A DNA stretch of 33,488 nucleotides from Acidobacteriota bacterium (GCA_021781495.1 JAJXWS010000036.1:1014-34501), one strand, 5' to 3'; positions 22,470 through 31,646 are shown, numbered from the stretch's first letter. Numbers and translations are program-made. Notes: generated by a model from the sequence alone, not told the origin.

Positions 22470-23137
22470 ACGGGTGCGCTTGGATCGATTAAACGCATTA
22501 TTATCTTTAATTTGAAGGAAATATTTTCCGTTCGGCGGGTTGGATGGCCGGCGGATTTTCTCTGTTCTACCAGAGGCTCCTTCCGGCGAAAGGCGAAGAT
22601 TTGTCGAATCGCGCCGCGTAATTTTTCGCACGATTTTCTGTGGAAAAGAAAACTTTCAGGGGGGGGTACCCCCAGGCTTCCAGCTGCCAGCTCTTTCGGA
22701 GGCCAGGCAGAACCGAAGGCCGTGGCTACGTGGTTCGGCATACTTCAAGATTAGCGGACTGGCGGGAAATACTTCGCAGATAGCGGTTCAGGAATTTTCT
22801 TTTTGTTTTCAATGGGTTAGCGGTTGGGTGGAATTTTTGGGTGTTGACATGGGAATTCCCTCGGGAGCTGAAGCACCTTTTCTTTTGCAACGGGTGATGT
22901 GTAGGCTGCAGACCTTACCTTCACTGAAGTCTGTACCCTTCCGAGAAGACAGGCATGGGCGAGGATGTGGTGTGCCACCCGTTTCCCTTCCCTTGCGCGA
23001 ATGGACAATGGTGCGCAGCCCATTCATGCCAAGGGGCTTATGCTCTGGGTAAGCCTTCGCCCTTATCGAATGAGGCTCCAGCAGGGTAGTGCGAGCTTTG
23101 GCGATCAGGAACGATGGTGAGGATGGCCGGTCATCGC
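22470..23137. other. AT-richer gene-poor region with a poly-G/GGTACC palindrome
   Basis: No protein family is recognised on either strand. The first 180 bases are clearly AT-richer than the flanking genes. A run of eight G at 22659-22666 leads into the palindrome GGGGGTACCCCC (22662-22673). Forward ORFs of 80 and 170 codons and a reverse ORF of 145 codons overlap each other and lack ribosome binding sites and family resemblance. The stretch may be an intergenic repeat or decayed insertion. Confidence 0.4.
22659..22673. repeat. G8 tract and GGGGGTACCCCC palindrome
   Basis: Eight consecutive G residues overlap a perfect 12-bp palindrome. A palindrome of this kind in a non-coding region is often part of a dispersed repeat or a protein binding site. 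No second copy is present in this window, so its status as a repeat cannot be judged here. Confidence 0.35.
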
Positions 23138-24877
23138 TCAGTTGGGAAGGGCTGGTGGGATTCTCAGAATGTAAATTGTCCTTTGGAAAGGTGGAAGCCA
23201 GCAGCGGTAATGGACAGGCGGAAATTGTGAAGGTGCAAGACACCATTTGGGACCAAAGACCGTGGTGAATTTCGGCTTGACTACCGGAGTCTTTGGTGCA
23301 AAGTCGAGTCGACAGTCCTTGGGAGGTTGGGAAATATCAGGATTGGGGGCGTAAGCGTCAGCTGGGATCTGAATTCGCTGATCGTTGATGTGTCCGCCAT
23401 ATTCGATCTGTGTCCAGCCGTCATATTCGAAGCCGCCTTGGATATTTCTTCGTGGCACTTTTGCAGCTCGAACCTCGTTGATCGCGGCGAGGCGCGCGCG
23501 CTGCCATGCGTACCAGTCGTGCGTACCTGCGATGGCGAGGATGGTGTAGACAATAAGTGCAAATGCAGAATAGGCGGGAAGTTCCTGCGCAATATGCCGT
23601 TGATACAGCCATAGTAGGCAGAGAATAGCGAAGGGCATTATACCCAGCACGTATCTGTCGTAGATCTCGCCGGTCGCAGCGCGCGGCAACAGAAGGGCAA
23701 AGTAACTCGAGACGAAAGGTGTACATAACCAGAAAATCTCGCTTCGCCCGTTTGGGGTTGCCGTGCGATTTTGAGCACCTAGCTTAAGTCGCACACTGGC
23801 AACACAAGCTAAGAAAGTGACTAGTACCAGCATTGAGATAGCTAAACGGCCAGACCAAGGCAGGAAAAAGGTCTGAACATCCAGAGCAGATCCTGCACTT
23901 GCGTCCCTGAAAGTGGCGAACTCTTTGAAGAGGCTACCCTGAGGCCAGAGTAACTCCCAGTGAAACAAGGATTCAAACACAATCCATATGACCAGAAAGA
24001 TCACGAATTTGGTGAAGGATGAGCGACTTATTTTGCGGATGTGCGGCAGCCATACAATTAGGAGTGGAAATACCACCAGGAGTAAACAAAGAAACTGGGC
24101 AGAGAGGTACATTGTTATGAGAAGCAGGTGTATCAGTACGGGGCTCCAATCGGAGAACGATGCTCGGAAAATATCTTCTTGTATCGAATACCGCTGCTGC
24201 GCAAACCAGTGCATGGAGTAGAGCACACCAACAATACAGACGATCCAAAGTGCGAGTGCGGTGGGCAGAACGCCCCGACGCTTGCGGAGGAGCCAACCGG
24301 TGGAGGGCACCATAACGAGCGCACCGAGCCAGACGATCTGGCGCACGGTCCCTCCGGCGAGATTGGAAGCTGCGGCGAAACTGAGCCAGGCGATGGTGGC
24401 TGTGTGGGTTTGGGCCTGTACGGCACGCTGGCAGCAGTAGAGGCAGAGCACGATGACGAACAAGCCGGAGATGTCCGTCATGAAGCTGGCTGCCAGCGGC
24501 ATAAAGAGCGGCGAGAGGCCGAGCGTAAGAGTCCCGATGATGGCATTGCGAGCAGAGATGCCGAAGCGAACCAGAATGAGATGGAAGAGAAAGAGCGTGG
24601 CAAGCGCCAGGGGGAAGGTGGAGAGTTTGACGGCCATAAAGGAGAAGCCGAAGAGTCGGATGAAGAGAGCTCCCCAGGGAATTTGCCAGCCAAGCATGGC
24701 GGTGGCCCAGCCGTTGTAAACAAAGCGGCCAGTCTGAGCAAAAACCTGGGCGGATTTGATGTAGGACCAATCGTCGCCGAAGCCCATCGCCGCGATAGGC
24801 CATGTTGCCCAGAAACAGACTGTAAAGATGAGCATACATAGGAAGCTGTTCCGGACTTCGTGGGTCTTTCCAATCAT
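23138..24877 (-). CDS. GT-C type membrane glycosyltransferase (ArnT/PMT, family 39-like)
   Basis: The 579-aa protein has about 12 predicted membrane helices followed by a soluble C-terminal tail of about 120 residues. Just after the first helix is FGDDWSYIKSAQVFAQTGRF, with the acidic pair that GT-C enzymes carry in their first extracytoplasmic loop. These enzymes move a sugar from a polyprenyl-phosphate donor to a lipid or protein at the periplasmic face. The acceptor is unknown. The gene follows a GT2 (DPM1/GtrB-like) gene on the same strand by 63 bp; such enzymes make the polyprenyl-phosphate sugar donor, so the pair could form a donor-transferase module. Base composition is AT-richer than in surrounding genes. 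The ATG at 24877 has only a weak ribosome binding site. Confidence 0.78.
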   Translation of the reverse strand: MIGKTHEVRNSFLCMLIFTVCFWATWPIAAMGFGDDWSYIKSAQVFAQTGRFVYNGWATAMLGWQIPWGALFIRLFGFSFMAVKLSTFPLALATLFLFHLILVRFGISARNAIIGTLTLGLSPLFMPLAASFMTDISGLFVIVLCLYCCQRAVQAQTHTATIAWLSFAAASNLAGGTVRQIVWLGALVMVPSTGWLLRKRRGVLPTALALWIVCIVGVLYSMHWFAQQRYSIQEDIFRASFSDWSPVLIHLLLITMYLSAQFLCLLLVVFPLLIVWLPHIRKISRSSFTKFVIFLVIWIVFESLFHWELLWPQGSLFKEFATFRDASAGSALDVQTFFLPWSGRLAISMLVLVTFLACVASVRLKLGAQNRTATPNGRSEIFWLCTPFVSSYFALLLPRAATGEIYDRYVLGIMPFAILCLLWLYQRHIAQELPAYSAFALIVYTILAIAGTHDWYAWQRARLAAINEVRAAKVPRRNIQGGFEYDGWTQIEYGGHINDQRIQIPADAYAPNPDISQPPKDCRLDFAPKTPVVKPKFTTVFGPKWCLAPSQFPPVHYRCWLPPFQRTIYILRIPPALPN

Positions 24878-24940
24878 GAGTCATGCGCCCTTAGAAGAAA
24901 TGGGATGAGGGGTATGCAGGAGATACATAAGCTGGTCGCG

Positions 24941-25927
24941 CTAGCGGCCGGACTCGACACAGCGAGGCGCGAGGACGATTTGACGCTGATCAACGTAGAA
25001 CCTGTAGCTAATGAGTGGGACTGCAGGAGGTTGCATGCGGCTATTGAGCAGCATGAGGATAAAGGACAGTGTGAAACTCATGGTCTGCACAAGGACCATA
25101 GTGACGCCAAAGGAGACGGTGGTTGCCCAGCCGGGTGTTGCATACCTCGGAAAGAAGATGCGGAGAGTAACAACAAACGGAATGGAGAATGCACTGAGCA
25201 AGAATAGGGCGAGAGTCAGGAAGAAGAATCGCACAAATATTGTTTCGGCATAGACGGAGATTCCGCTGAAGCCGTGAACCACGAGCGAGGTGAGATTCAT
25301 TTTCGATTCGCCAACATACCGTCGGGCACGGTCAATCGGAACTGCCTTAATGGGCAGTCTGGATCGAAGGACGGCGGCGGGAAGGCTATTCCAGAGATCG
25401 GGGATGTGGACGAGACGGCGGGCATATTCCTGCGAGAGCAGGCAGAAGTTGCCGAAGTTAATCTGATGCCCCGTGAGTAGCTTGAAGAGCAGCTTATATA
25501 ACAGGTAAGCAATCTGGAAGGTAAACGTCTCCGTCCGTTTGCCGCGTTTCGCAACTACACAGAATTCAGGGGCATTGCCAGCTGCCTGGAACATCTGTGA
25601 AATTGCATGCGGAGAGTCCTCTCCGTCAGCATCCATGACCAGGATGGCATCGCAGTTGTCGTCTTCCACGGCGGCACAGAGGCCGACTGCTATGGCGCGC
25701 TGATGGCCGACATTGGTGGTGAGATGAATGATTTCAACTCCGTCGAGATCGCGGAGCGGCTCACTGGTCAGCAAATCAGTGGGGGGAGCGATAGTTGAAC
25801 CGTCATTGATGACGCTGACAGCAATGCGCACGGGCAGGCTACCTGCGACTTGATCGACTTCACGCAGAAGAATGAGCAATGAATCCCAGTCGTTAAAAAC
25901 TGGAATCATAAGTCGTAATTTGTGCAC
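24941..25927 (-). CDS. Family 2 glycosyltransferase, DPM1/GtrB-like
   Basis: The 328-aa protein starts with the GT-A fold opening LMIPVFNDWDSLLILL. It has VINDGST near residue 40, NVGHQRAIAVGLCAA near 72-86 and the metal/nucleotide-binding DADGEDSPHAI near 98-108. Two hydrophobic hairpin segments at about 228-255 and 270-296 anchor the C-terminus in the membrane. This layout matches polyprenyl-phosphate mannose/glucose synthases, which load a sugar from NDP-sugar onto a lipid carrier at the cytosolic face. The GTG start at 25927 is preceded by GGGGGA on the minus strand; the ATG at 25909 is an alternative without a ribosome binding site. It is likely co-transcribed with the GT-C enzyme downstream. 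Base composition is AT-richer than in der. Confidence 0.85.
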   Translation of the reverse strand: MHKLRLMIPVFNDWDSLLILLREVDQVAGSLPVRIAVSVINDGSTIAPPTDLLTSEPLRDLDGVEIIHLTTNVGHQRAIAVGLCAAVEDDNCDAILVMDADGEDSPHAISQMFQAAGNAPEFCVVAKRGKRTETFTFQIAYLLYKLLFKLLTGHQINFGNFCLLSQEYARRLVHIPDLWNSLPAAVLRSRLPIKAVPIDRARRYVGESKMNLTSLVVHGFSGISVYAETIFVRFFFLTLALFLLSAFSIPFVVTLRIFFPRYATPGWATTVSFGVTMVLVQTMSFTLSFILMLLNSRMQPPAVPLISYRFYVDQRQIVLAPRCVESGR

Positions 25928-26155
25928 AATTCCCCCAAGCCTGGCGCAAAAGCGTTAGGCAATCCAACAGCTAACCCTTTGCAACAACAGGAGCAACCGT
26001 ACAACCCCCAATGGCTGCAATAGTAACAAGATTCGCGTAAGATCGGCCTGCTTTGTGCGAGCGGTGAATACGACTTTTAACTAAAAGCGGTATAGAGGGC
26101 TTACGAGCTCAGTAGCTAGCGGGTGCTATTGGCGGGAAGATTGTTCTTTGCGGGG

Positions 26156-27601
26156 CTACTCTTCTTTTTCGGCGTTGCGGGCTTTGACTTTGAACCAGAT
26201 GGGGGTGCCTTTGAAGCCGAAGGACTCGCGGATCTGGTTTTCGAGGAAGCGCTCGAAGGCGAAGTGGAGGCGCACGTCGCGGTCGGTGAACAGGACGAAG
26301 GTGGGCGGGGCCACGGCGGCCTGTGTCATGTAGAAGATGCGGATGCGCTTGGACATGGGTACCGGCGCGCGCTGGAAGTCGATGGTGTCGAGGAAGCGGT
26401 TCATCTGGCCGGTGGTGACGCGCTTGCGGCGCTCGGCGGCGACGGACATGACCTCGTTGAGCACGCGGGCGATGTTGGTGCCTTCGCGGGCAGACAGGAA
26501 GATGACGGGCGCGTAGCTGAGGTACTTGAGGGCGCGGCGAAGCTGCTGCTCGAAGATTTCGCGGTCGGCGGGCGGTCGGCCGTCTGTGCGGCCGGTGGTG
26601 ACGGCGTCCCACTTGTTGACGAGGATGATGACGCTGCGGCCGCTCTCGTGGGCGTATCCGCCGATGGTGGCGTCGCTGGCGGTGACGCCCTCAGTGGCGT
26701 CGATGACGAGGAGGGCAACGTCGGCGGCCTCAAGGTGGCGGCGAGCCATGACGACGCTGAGTTTTTCCGCCATCAGATGGGTTTTGCCCTTGCGGCGGAT
26801 GCCGGCGGTATCGACGAAGCGGAGCTGCGTGCCCTGGTACTCGACGACCTCATCGACGGCGTCGCGGGTGGTGCCGGCGATGGGCGAGACGATGGCGCGG
26901 CTGGTGCCGGTGAGGGCGTTGAGCAGGGTGGACTTGCCGACGTTGGGGCGGCCGATGATGGCGATGGAGATCTCGTGCTGCTCGAACTCGCCGTGGGTGC
27001 GGTGCACGGCGGAGGTCTCCGTCTCGGCGGCGGGTTCGGGCTCCGCGGGCTCGGCTGTGGCGGGGATGGCGTCGGCGATGGCGTCGAGCAGGTCGCCGAT
27101 GCCCAGGCCGTGCTCGGCGCTGATGGGGAAGACGTGGCGGATGCCGAGGCGGCGGAAGTTCTCTGCGGCAAGGGTCATGGCGTCGCCCTCGGCCTTGTTG
27201 ACGGCGAGAAAGACGGGCTTGGTGCCGCGCTGGAGCATGCGGACGAGGTCGTAGTCGGGGCTGGCCAGCTCGGTGCGCACGTCCACCACGAGCACGAGGG
27301 CGTCGGCCTCATCGAGAGCAACGCGGGCCTGGTTGAAGATTTCGGTGGGGATCAGCTCGGGGTCGTCGGGGACGATGCCGCCGGTATCGACTAGGCGGAA
27401 GGTGCGGCCGCCCCAGTCGTATTCGCCGTAGATGCGGTCGCGGGTGATGCCGGGCTCGTCGCCCACAATGGAGCGGCGGGTGCCGGTGAGCCGGTTGAAC
27501 AGCGTGGACTTGCCGACGTTGGGCCGGCCCACGATGGCCACCAGCGGCAGCGCCCTGGCTGCGGGGCGGGCCGGAATCACCGATCTGCGATACGTTGGCA
27601 A
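26156..27601 (-). CDS. der: Ribosome-associated GTPase Der (EngA)
   Basis: The 481-aa protein has two tandem GTPase domains, the signature of Der. Each carries a GRPNVGKSTL P-loop (residues 25-34 and near 216-225), a DTGG or DTAG G3 motif and an NK.(D/E) G4 motif (NKAEG and NKWDA). They are joined by an acidic Glu/Pro/Ala-rich linker and followed by the C-terminal KH-like domain (RIRIFYMTQAAVAPPTFVLFTD...IRESFGFKGTPI). Der is essential for assembly of the 50S ribosomal subunit. The start is a TTG at 27601 with GGAGA eight bases upstream on the minus strand; the N-terminus before the first G1 is slightly longer than usual. It is divergent from the DUF4242 gene. Confidence 0.96.
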   Translation of the reverse strand: MPTYRRSVIPARPAARALPLVAIVGRPNVGKSTLFNRLTGTRRSIVGDEPGITRDRIYGEYDWGGRTFRLVDTGGIVPDDPELIPTEIFNQARVALDEADALVLVVDVRTELASPDYDLVRMLQRGTKPVFLAVNKAEGDAMTLAAENFRRLGIRHVFPISAEHGLGIGDLLDAIADAIPATAEPAEPEPAAETETSAVHRTHGEFEQHEISIAIIGRPNVGKSTLLNALTGTSRAIVSPIAGTTRDAVDEVVEYQGTQLRFVDTAGIRRKGKTHLMAEKLSVVMARRHLEAADVALLVIDATEGVTASDATIGGYAHESGRSVIILVNKWDAVTTGRTDGRPPADREIFEQQLRRALKYLSYAPVIFLSAREGTNIARVLNEVMSVAAERRKRVTTGQMNRFLDTIDFQRAPVPMSKRIRIFYMTQAAVAPPTFVLFTDRDVRLHFAFERFLENQIRESFGFKGTPIWFKVKARNAEKEE

Positions 27602-27852
27602 GAAAATGGTCTCCAGACGAAGTTCAAAAGATACGCGGGTGCCATGCGCGGGCGGATTCCCACGGGCAAGTCGTTTTGTGGCTGCTTATCCAGTGTATCG
27701 TCTGGTGGGAAAGTTGAGCGAATAACCGAGGGGGCAACGGGCGCGCGGCAGGGGCGCGTGGGGGATGGCCGACTGCGAATTTTCTGCGCAGGCGAGCCGT
27801 TTTGCGTGTACACTGCGGCAATTCTTCCCACAACTGCACGGAGGTTGCAAGT

Positions 27853-28128
27853 ATGCCGAAGTTCGTGATCGAGCGCGAGATTCCGGGCGCGGGTTCGTTG
27901 TCCGCCGAGGAGTTGCAGGCGGTGTCGCAGAAGTCGTGCGGCGTGCTGCGGAGCATGGGGCCGCAGATCCAGTGGCTGCATAGCTATGTGACGGACGACA
28001 AGATTTATTGCGTCTATGTGGCGCCGAATGAGGACGAGGTGCGGAAGCACGCGGAGCTGGGCGGGTTTCCGGCAAACAGCGTGGCGCGGGTTCGACGCAT
28101 GATTGACCCGACGACAGCCGAGGGCTGA
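27853..28128 (+). CDS. DUF4242 (SCO4226-like) small protein
   Basis: The 91-aa protein begins MPKFVIEREIPGAG and continues with SCGVLRSMGPQIQWLHSYVTDDKIYCVYVAPNEDEVRKHAELGGFP. This is the pattern of DUF4242, a small ferredoxin-like alpha/beta fold whose Streptomyces member SCO4226 binds nickel. The family's function is not well established. The ATG at 27853 has GGAGG eight bases upstream; the longer frame from 27802 is not needed. It is a short stand-alone gene between der (divergent) and the DinG-type helicase, 56 bp downstream. Confidence 0.85.
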   Translation: MPKFVIEREIPGAGSLSAEELQAVSQKSCGVLRSMGPQIQWLHSYVTDDKIYCVYVAPNEDEVRKHAELGGFPANSVARVRRMIDPTTAEG

Positions 28129-28184
28129 ACCGGAGCTGCGACGCAGGCAGGCGGCTACGGACCCGGAGGGCGGGGTGCGTCACT

Positions 28185-30218
28185 ATGATGGAGGAAGCAC
28201 CCGGCCCCATGTCCCCGACCGACGCCCCAATCCGCGCCTTGCCCAGCCTGCACGAGTTCTTTGCGCCGGGCGGGATTCTGGCGCGATCCGAGCTGCCCTA
28301 TGAGTACCGGCCGGGGCAGCTGGAGATGGCGAAGGCCGTGGAGCGGGCGCTGGCCGAGCGCCGCCACCTGATTGTGGAGGCGGGCACGGGCACGGGCAAG
28401 ACGCTGGCGTATCTGCTGCCGGCGCTGCGCACGGGGCAGCGGGTGATTGTGTCCACGGGGACGAAGGCGCTGCAGGACCAGCTGTATTTTCGCGATGTGC
28501 CGTTTCTGGAGTCGCTGCTGGGCGAGCTGCGCGTGTGCTACATGAAGGGCCGGGCGAACTATCTGTGCCGGCACAAGCTGGTGGCGCTGCGCAACCAGCC
28601 GATCCTGTCGGGGCTGGAAGAGATTGACCAGTACCGGCAGATTGCGGAGTGGGAGCAGACGACGGAGACGGGTGACCGCTCAGAGCTGTCGGGCCTGCCG
28701 GAGTCGAGCGCGCTGTGGCACAAGCTGGATGCGCGGTCGGATGCGTGCCTGGGCACGACGTGCCCGGACTACCAGCGGTGCTTTATTACGGAAATGCGGC
28801 GGAGGGCGCTGGAGTCGGACATCATTATTGTGAACCACCACCTGTTCTTTGCCGACCTGGCGGTGAAGCAGGAGGCGGCGGGCGCTCCGGATGCGGGCGT
28901 GCTGCCGGAGGCCGCGGCGGTGGTGTTTGACGAGGCGCACGAGCTGGAAGAGGTGGCCTCAAACTACTTTGGCCTGTCGGTGAGCAACATTCGCTTTGAG
29001 GAGCTGGCGCGCGATACGGACGTGCTGCTGCGCGGCAAGGAAGGCACGGCGAACATGCCCGCGGTGACGCAGCAACTGCGCGAGCGGGCGCGGATGTTCT
29101 TTGGCGGGCTGCCGATGCAGGGCGACGGACGGCAGCCGTTTGCGGCGCGCGAGGAGTTTCTGGAGACAGCCGGGGACCTGTACCTGAGCGTGCGCGCCAC
29201 GCTGCGCCGCATGGAAGCCGAGATGGAAGGGCTGAAGGGCGTGGAGGAGGCGGCGGGGCTGCGCAAGCGGGTGACACGGCTGCGCACGGAGCTGGAGTTT
29301 CTGCTGGAGTCCAACGCGAGCAACATGGTGTATTGGCTGGAGCGGCGCGTGACGGGCGGAGGCGCGGAGGCAGGCGGCGGACGCAGCGCGATGCGCGACC
29401 GGGCGCGGGCCACCTTTGTGCAGGCCACGCCGATTGATGTGTCGGAGCTGCTGCGCGAGCTGGTGTTTGAGAGCATTCCCACGGCCGTGCTGACCTCGGC
29501 CACGCTGACGGTGCAGGGCGGGTTCCAGCACATCCGCAAGCGGCTGGGGATGCAGGAGGCACGGGAGCTGGTGGTGCCGTCGCACTTTCGCTATGGCGAG
29601 CAGGCACTGCTGTATCTGCCGCCGGAGATGCCGGACCCGCGCGACGCGGAGTTTCCCGAGGCGGCGGCGCGCTGCATCGAGCGCGTGCTGCGGCTGAGCC
29701 GGGGACGCGCGTTTTGCCTGTTCACCAGCTACAGCCAGATGCGCGACCTGTATGAGCGGCTGCTGCCGGTGGTGGAGTACCCCATCCTGCTGCACGGCAC
29801 GGCTCCGCGCAAGGCGCTGCTGGAGGAGTTTCGCTCCACGCCGAACGCGGTGCTGTTTGGCACGTCGAGCTTTTGGCAGGGCGTGGATGTGCAGGGCGAG
29901 GCGCTGAGCTGCGTGATTATCGACCGGCTGCCGTTTGCGGTGCCGAACGATCCGGTGGTGCAGGCGCGCATGCAGGCGATTGAAGAGGCGGGCGGCAAGC
30001 CGTTCTTTGACTACCAGGTGCCCGCGGCGGTGCTGACGCTGAAGCAGGGCTTCGGGCGGCTGATCCGCTCACTGGAGGACCGCGGCGTGCTGGTGCTGCT
30101 GGACCCGCGCATCCGGCGGCAGCGGTACGGGCAGACGTTTCTGCAGAGCCTGCCGCCGTATCGGGTGACGACGACGATTACGGATGTGGAGGCGTTCTTC
30201 GAGGCGGAGACGCGTTGA
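28185..30218 (+). CDS. dinG: ATP-dependent DNA helicase, DinG/XPD family
   Basis: The 677-aa superfamily 2 helicase has a Q-motif-like YRPGQLEMAKAVERAL stretch, Walker A EAGTGTGKTLAYLLP at about residues 65-79, and Walker B VVFDEAHELEE near 247. Late motifs are GTSSFWQGVDVQGEALSCVIIDRLPF and GFGRLIRSLEDRGVLVLLDPR, the latter with the arginine finger motif. Cysteines in NYLC and DACLGTTCPDYQRC (four in total, about residues 127-205) form the [4Fe-4S] domain of XPD/DinG helicases. Such enzymes unwind DNA 5'-3' and help resolve R-loops, D-loops or replication blocks. The start is the ATG at 28185; the ATG at 28188 or 28209 is also possible. The symbol is by family resemblance only (YoaA-type paralogues exist). 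Confidence 0.9.
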   Translation: MMEEAPGPMSPTDAPIRALPSLHEFFAPGGILARSELPYEYRPGQLEMAKAVERALAERRHLIVEAGTGTGKTLAYLLPALRTGQRVIVSTGTKALQDQLYFRDVPFLESLLGELRVCYMKGRANYLCRHKLVALRNQPILSGLEEIDQYRQIAEWEQTTETGDRSELSGLPESSALWHKLDARSDACLGTTCPDYQRCFITEMRRRALESDIIIVNHHLFFADLAVKQEAAGAPDAGVLPEAAAVVFDEAHELEEVASNYFGLSVSNIRFEELARDTDVLLRGKEGTANMPAVTQQLRERARMFFGGLPMQGDGRQPFAAREEFLETAGDLYLSVRATLRRMEAEMEGLKGVEEAAGLRKRVTRLRTELEFLLESNASNMVYWLERRVTGGGAEAGGGRSAMRDRARATFVQATPIDVSELLRELVFESIPTAVLTSATLTVQGGFQHIRKRLGMQEARELVVPSHFRYGEQALLYLPPEMPDPRDAEFPEAAARCIERVLRLSRGRAFCLFTSYSQMRDLYERLLPVVEYPILLHGTAPRKALLEEFRSTPNAVLFGTSSFWQGVDVQGEALSCVIIDRLPFAVPNDPVVQARMQAIEEAGGKPFFDYQVPAAVLTLKQGFGRLIRSLEDRGVLVLLDPRIRRQRYGQTFLQSLPPYRVTTTITDVEAFFEAETR

Positions 30219-30371
30219 CCGCGAGGCGGAGACGGTGCAGGAATCGCTTCTTAACATAGGCGCGGGCTTTTCTGTGTAACATGGGTTCGCCGCAGATATG
30301 TACCTCCAGGTCAGTTCCTAAAATCGCGATTCGCGGAAACGCGGCATTCTGCCATAAGGTGAGGAACAAGG

Positions 30372-31088
30372 ATGGTTGCACTTCGAAATCCATTGGTTGG
30401 TCGTCGTCGGCGGGGAGCGGTGAGTGTGGTGCGGATGGCGGTTTGTCTGCTCGCGCTGCTGCCGCTGCAGGGCAGAGCGCAAGCCGCGCCGGGCCTTGCC
30501 GGAGATTACGCCGGCGTGCTGGGCCCGCTGCACCTGAAGCTGCACCTGGCGGTGAGCGCGACGGGCGGCATAACGGGCACGCTCGACAGCCCCGACCAGG
30601 GCGCGATCGGGCTTCCGTGCGCGGACTTCCAGGTCTCAGGACACGCTTTGGCCTTCACGGTGCCGTCTGTGCACGGGGCGTGGAAGGGCGAGGTCTCTGC
30701 CGACCGGAAGACGCTGACCGGCGCGTGGGACCAGGGCAATCCGCTGCCGCTGGTCTTCAAGCGCTATACGTTTGTGCCCGCAGCCAAGCCTACGCGCGCC
30801 GATGGAGTGTGGCTGGGAGCCTTGCAGACGGGCAGCGCGGCACTGCGGCTGCAACTGCATGTAAAGAGCAACAGCGAGGGCCGGGAGTTCTGCTCGCTCG
30901 ATAGCCTGGACCAGCACGCCATGGGGCTGGAATGCGCCAATGCGGTGCTCCAGGGCGACGCCTTCTCGTTTGATGTGCCGTCCGTGGGCGGGCATTACGC
31001 GGGGAAACTCTCAGCGGATGGAAGTTCGCTGACCGGCGAGTGGAGCCAGCATGGCAACTCGCTGCCGCTGACGCTGACGCGGAGGTGA
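30372..31088 (+). CDS. Secreted protein with two tandem lipocalin-like repeats
   Basis: The 238-aa protein has a basic N-terminus and a signal peptide ending near residue 38 (LLPLQGRAQA). Two similar halves follow, about residues 42-135 and 143-238. Each runs W/Y-x-G-x-L, LxLxLHVxxxxxG, LDSxDQxAxGLxCA, FxVPSVxGxxxGxxSADxxxLTGxWxQ and ends in LPLxxxR. In many bacteria a single copy of this beta-barrel-like domain precedes a serine hydrolase or alpha/beta hydrolase; here it stands alone and doubled, with no enzyme domain. It is probably periplasmic and may bind a ligand or partner. GAGG lies seven bases before the ATG. Confidence 0.8.
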   Translation: MVALRNPLVGRRRRGAVSVVRMAVCLLALLPLQGRAQAAPGLAGDYAGVLGPLHLKLHLAVSATGGITGTLDSPDQGAIGLPCADFQVSGHALAFTVPSVHGAWKGEVSADRKTLTGAWDQGNPLPLVFKRYTFVPAAKPTRADGVWLGALQTGSAALRLQLHVKSNSEGREFCSLDSLDQHAMGLECANAVLQGDAFSFDVPSVGGHYAGKLSADGSSLTGEWSQHGNSLPLTLTRR

Positions 31089-31146
31089 GTGGGGGCGTGG
31101 GAGGGCTGGTCTTCGCGCTCTTGTTGCGCGGGAAAGATGGTGTGAT

Positions 31147-31172
31147 CCCAGGTCTCAAAAACGAGACCTGGG
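31147..31172 (-). repeat. GGTCTC palindromic repeat, copy 1
   Basis: CCCAGGTCTC (31147-31156) and GAGACCTGGG (31163-31172) form a perfect 10-bp stem with a six-base loop. Read on the minus strand, the repeat and its flanks (TGCCCC before, ATC after) match copy 2 at 32535-32560, so the two are inverted with respect to each other. Confidence 0.8.
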
Positions 31173-31193
31173 GCAGCTGGTCCGCTTGAGACT

Positions 31194-31646
31194 TCAACGC
31201 CTGAGATATCGTTTCAGGGATGAAATGAAGACCATAGCCAAAGCGACACAGAGCACGGTATAGAACACCTGCGCTACAACGAACAATTCGACAAGTTTGA
31301 GATGGAAATATGCTGCTACTGATGGAAGGTTCGCTTCCCATGGTCGTGTGATGGGGGAGAACTGAGCGTTGAGGTTGTAAAGCGCCTCAATGCCCGTTCT
31401 CAAGACGCCGTAGAAAGAGTAGATCAGGATGGTGAGTACAGCGTCCCTCTTCAGCGCGGCGACTCCTGTGGCGAGAAACAGGAACACTCCGATAATTAAT
31501 GCATCATCCCATGTAAAAATACCCATCCACCAGAACCAGGGGCAGAACCCTGATGCGTTCCCAATTGACACGTTTATGACGCCCAAAATAGCAGCAATTC
31601 CGGAAATCACTAACATTGCCATCCAGGTGATTTGCAGTTTTCTCAT
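31194..31646 (-). CDS. Hypothetical membrane protein, four TM helices
   Basis: The 150-aa protein has hydrophobic segments at about residues 7-30, 39-63, 68-85 and 112-142. I do not recognise a family. Tryptophans cluster near residues 37-46 (WFWWMGIFTWDD), possibly at a membrane interface. Its ATG overlaps the TGA of the upstream membrane gene (ATGA), so the two are translationally coupled and likely form one unit. Base composition is AT-richer than in the flanking dinG, repeat-protein and nicotinamidase genes, and the pair lies between inverted copies of a palindromic repeat. Confidence 0.7.
   Translation of the reverse strand: MRKLQITWMAMLVISGIAAILGVINVSIGNASGFCPWFWWMGIFTWDDALIIGVFLFLATGVAALKRDAVLTILIYSFYGVLRTGIEALYNLNAQFSPITRPWEANLPSVAAYFHLKLVELFVVAQVFYTVLCVALAMVFISSLKRYLRR

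Noticed and set aside
26123-27394. 423-codon forward ORF rich in Gly, Asp, Glu and Ala
   Set aside because: Antisense to der, whose two GTPase domains are unmistakable; the low-complexity acidic composition is a frame artefact.
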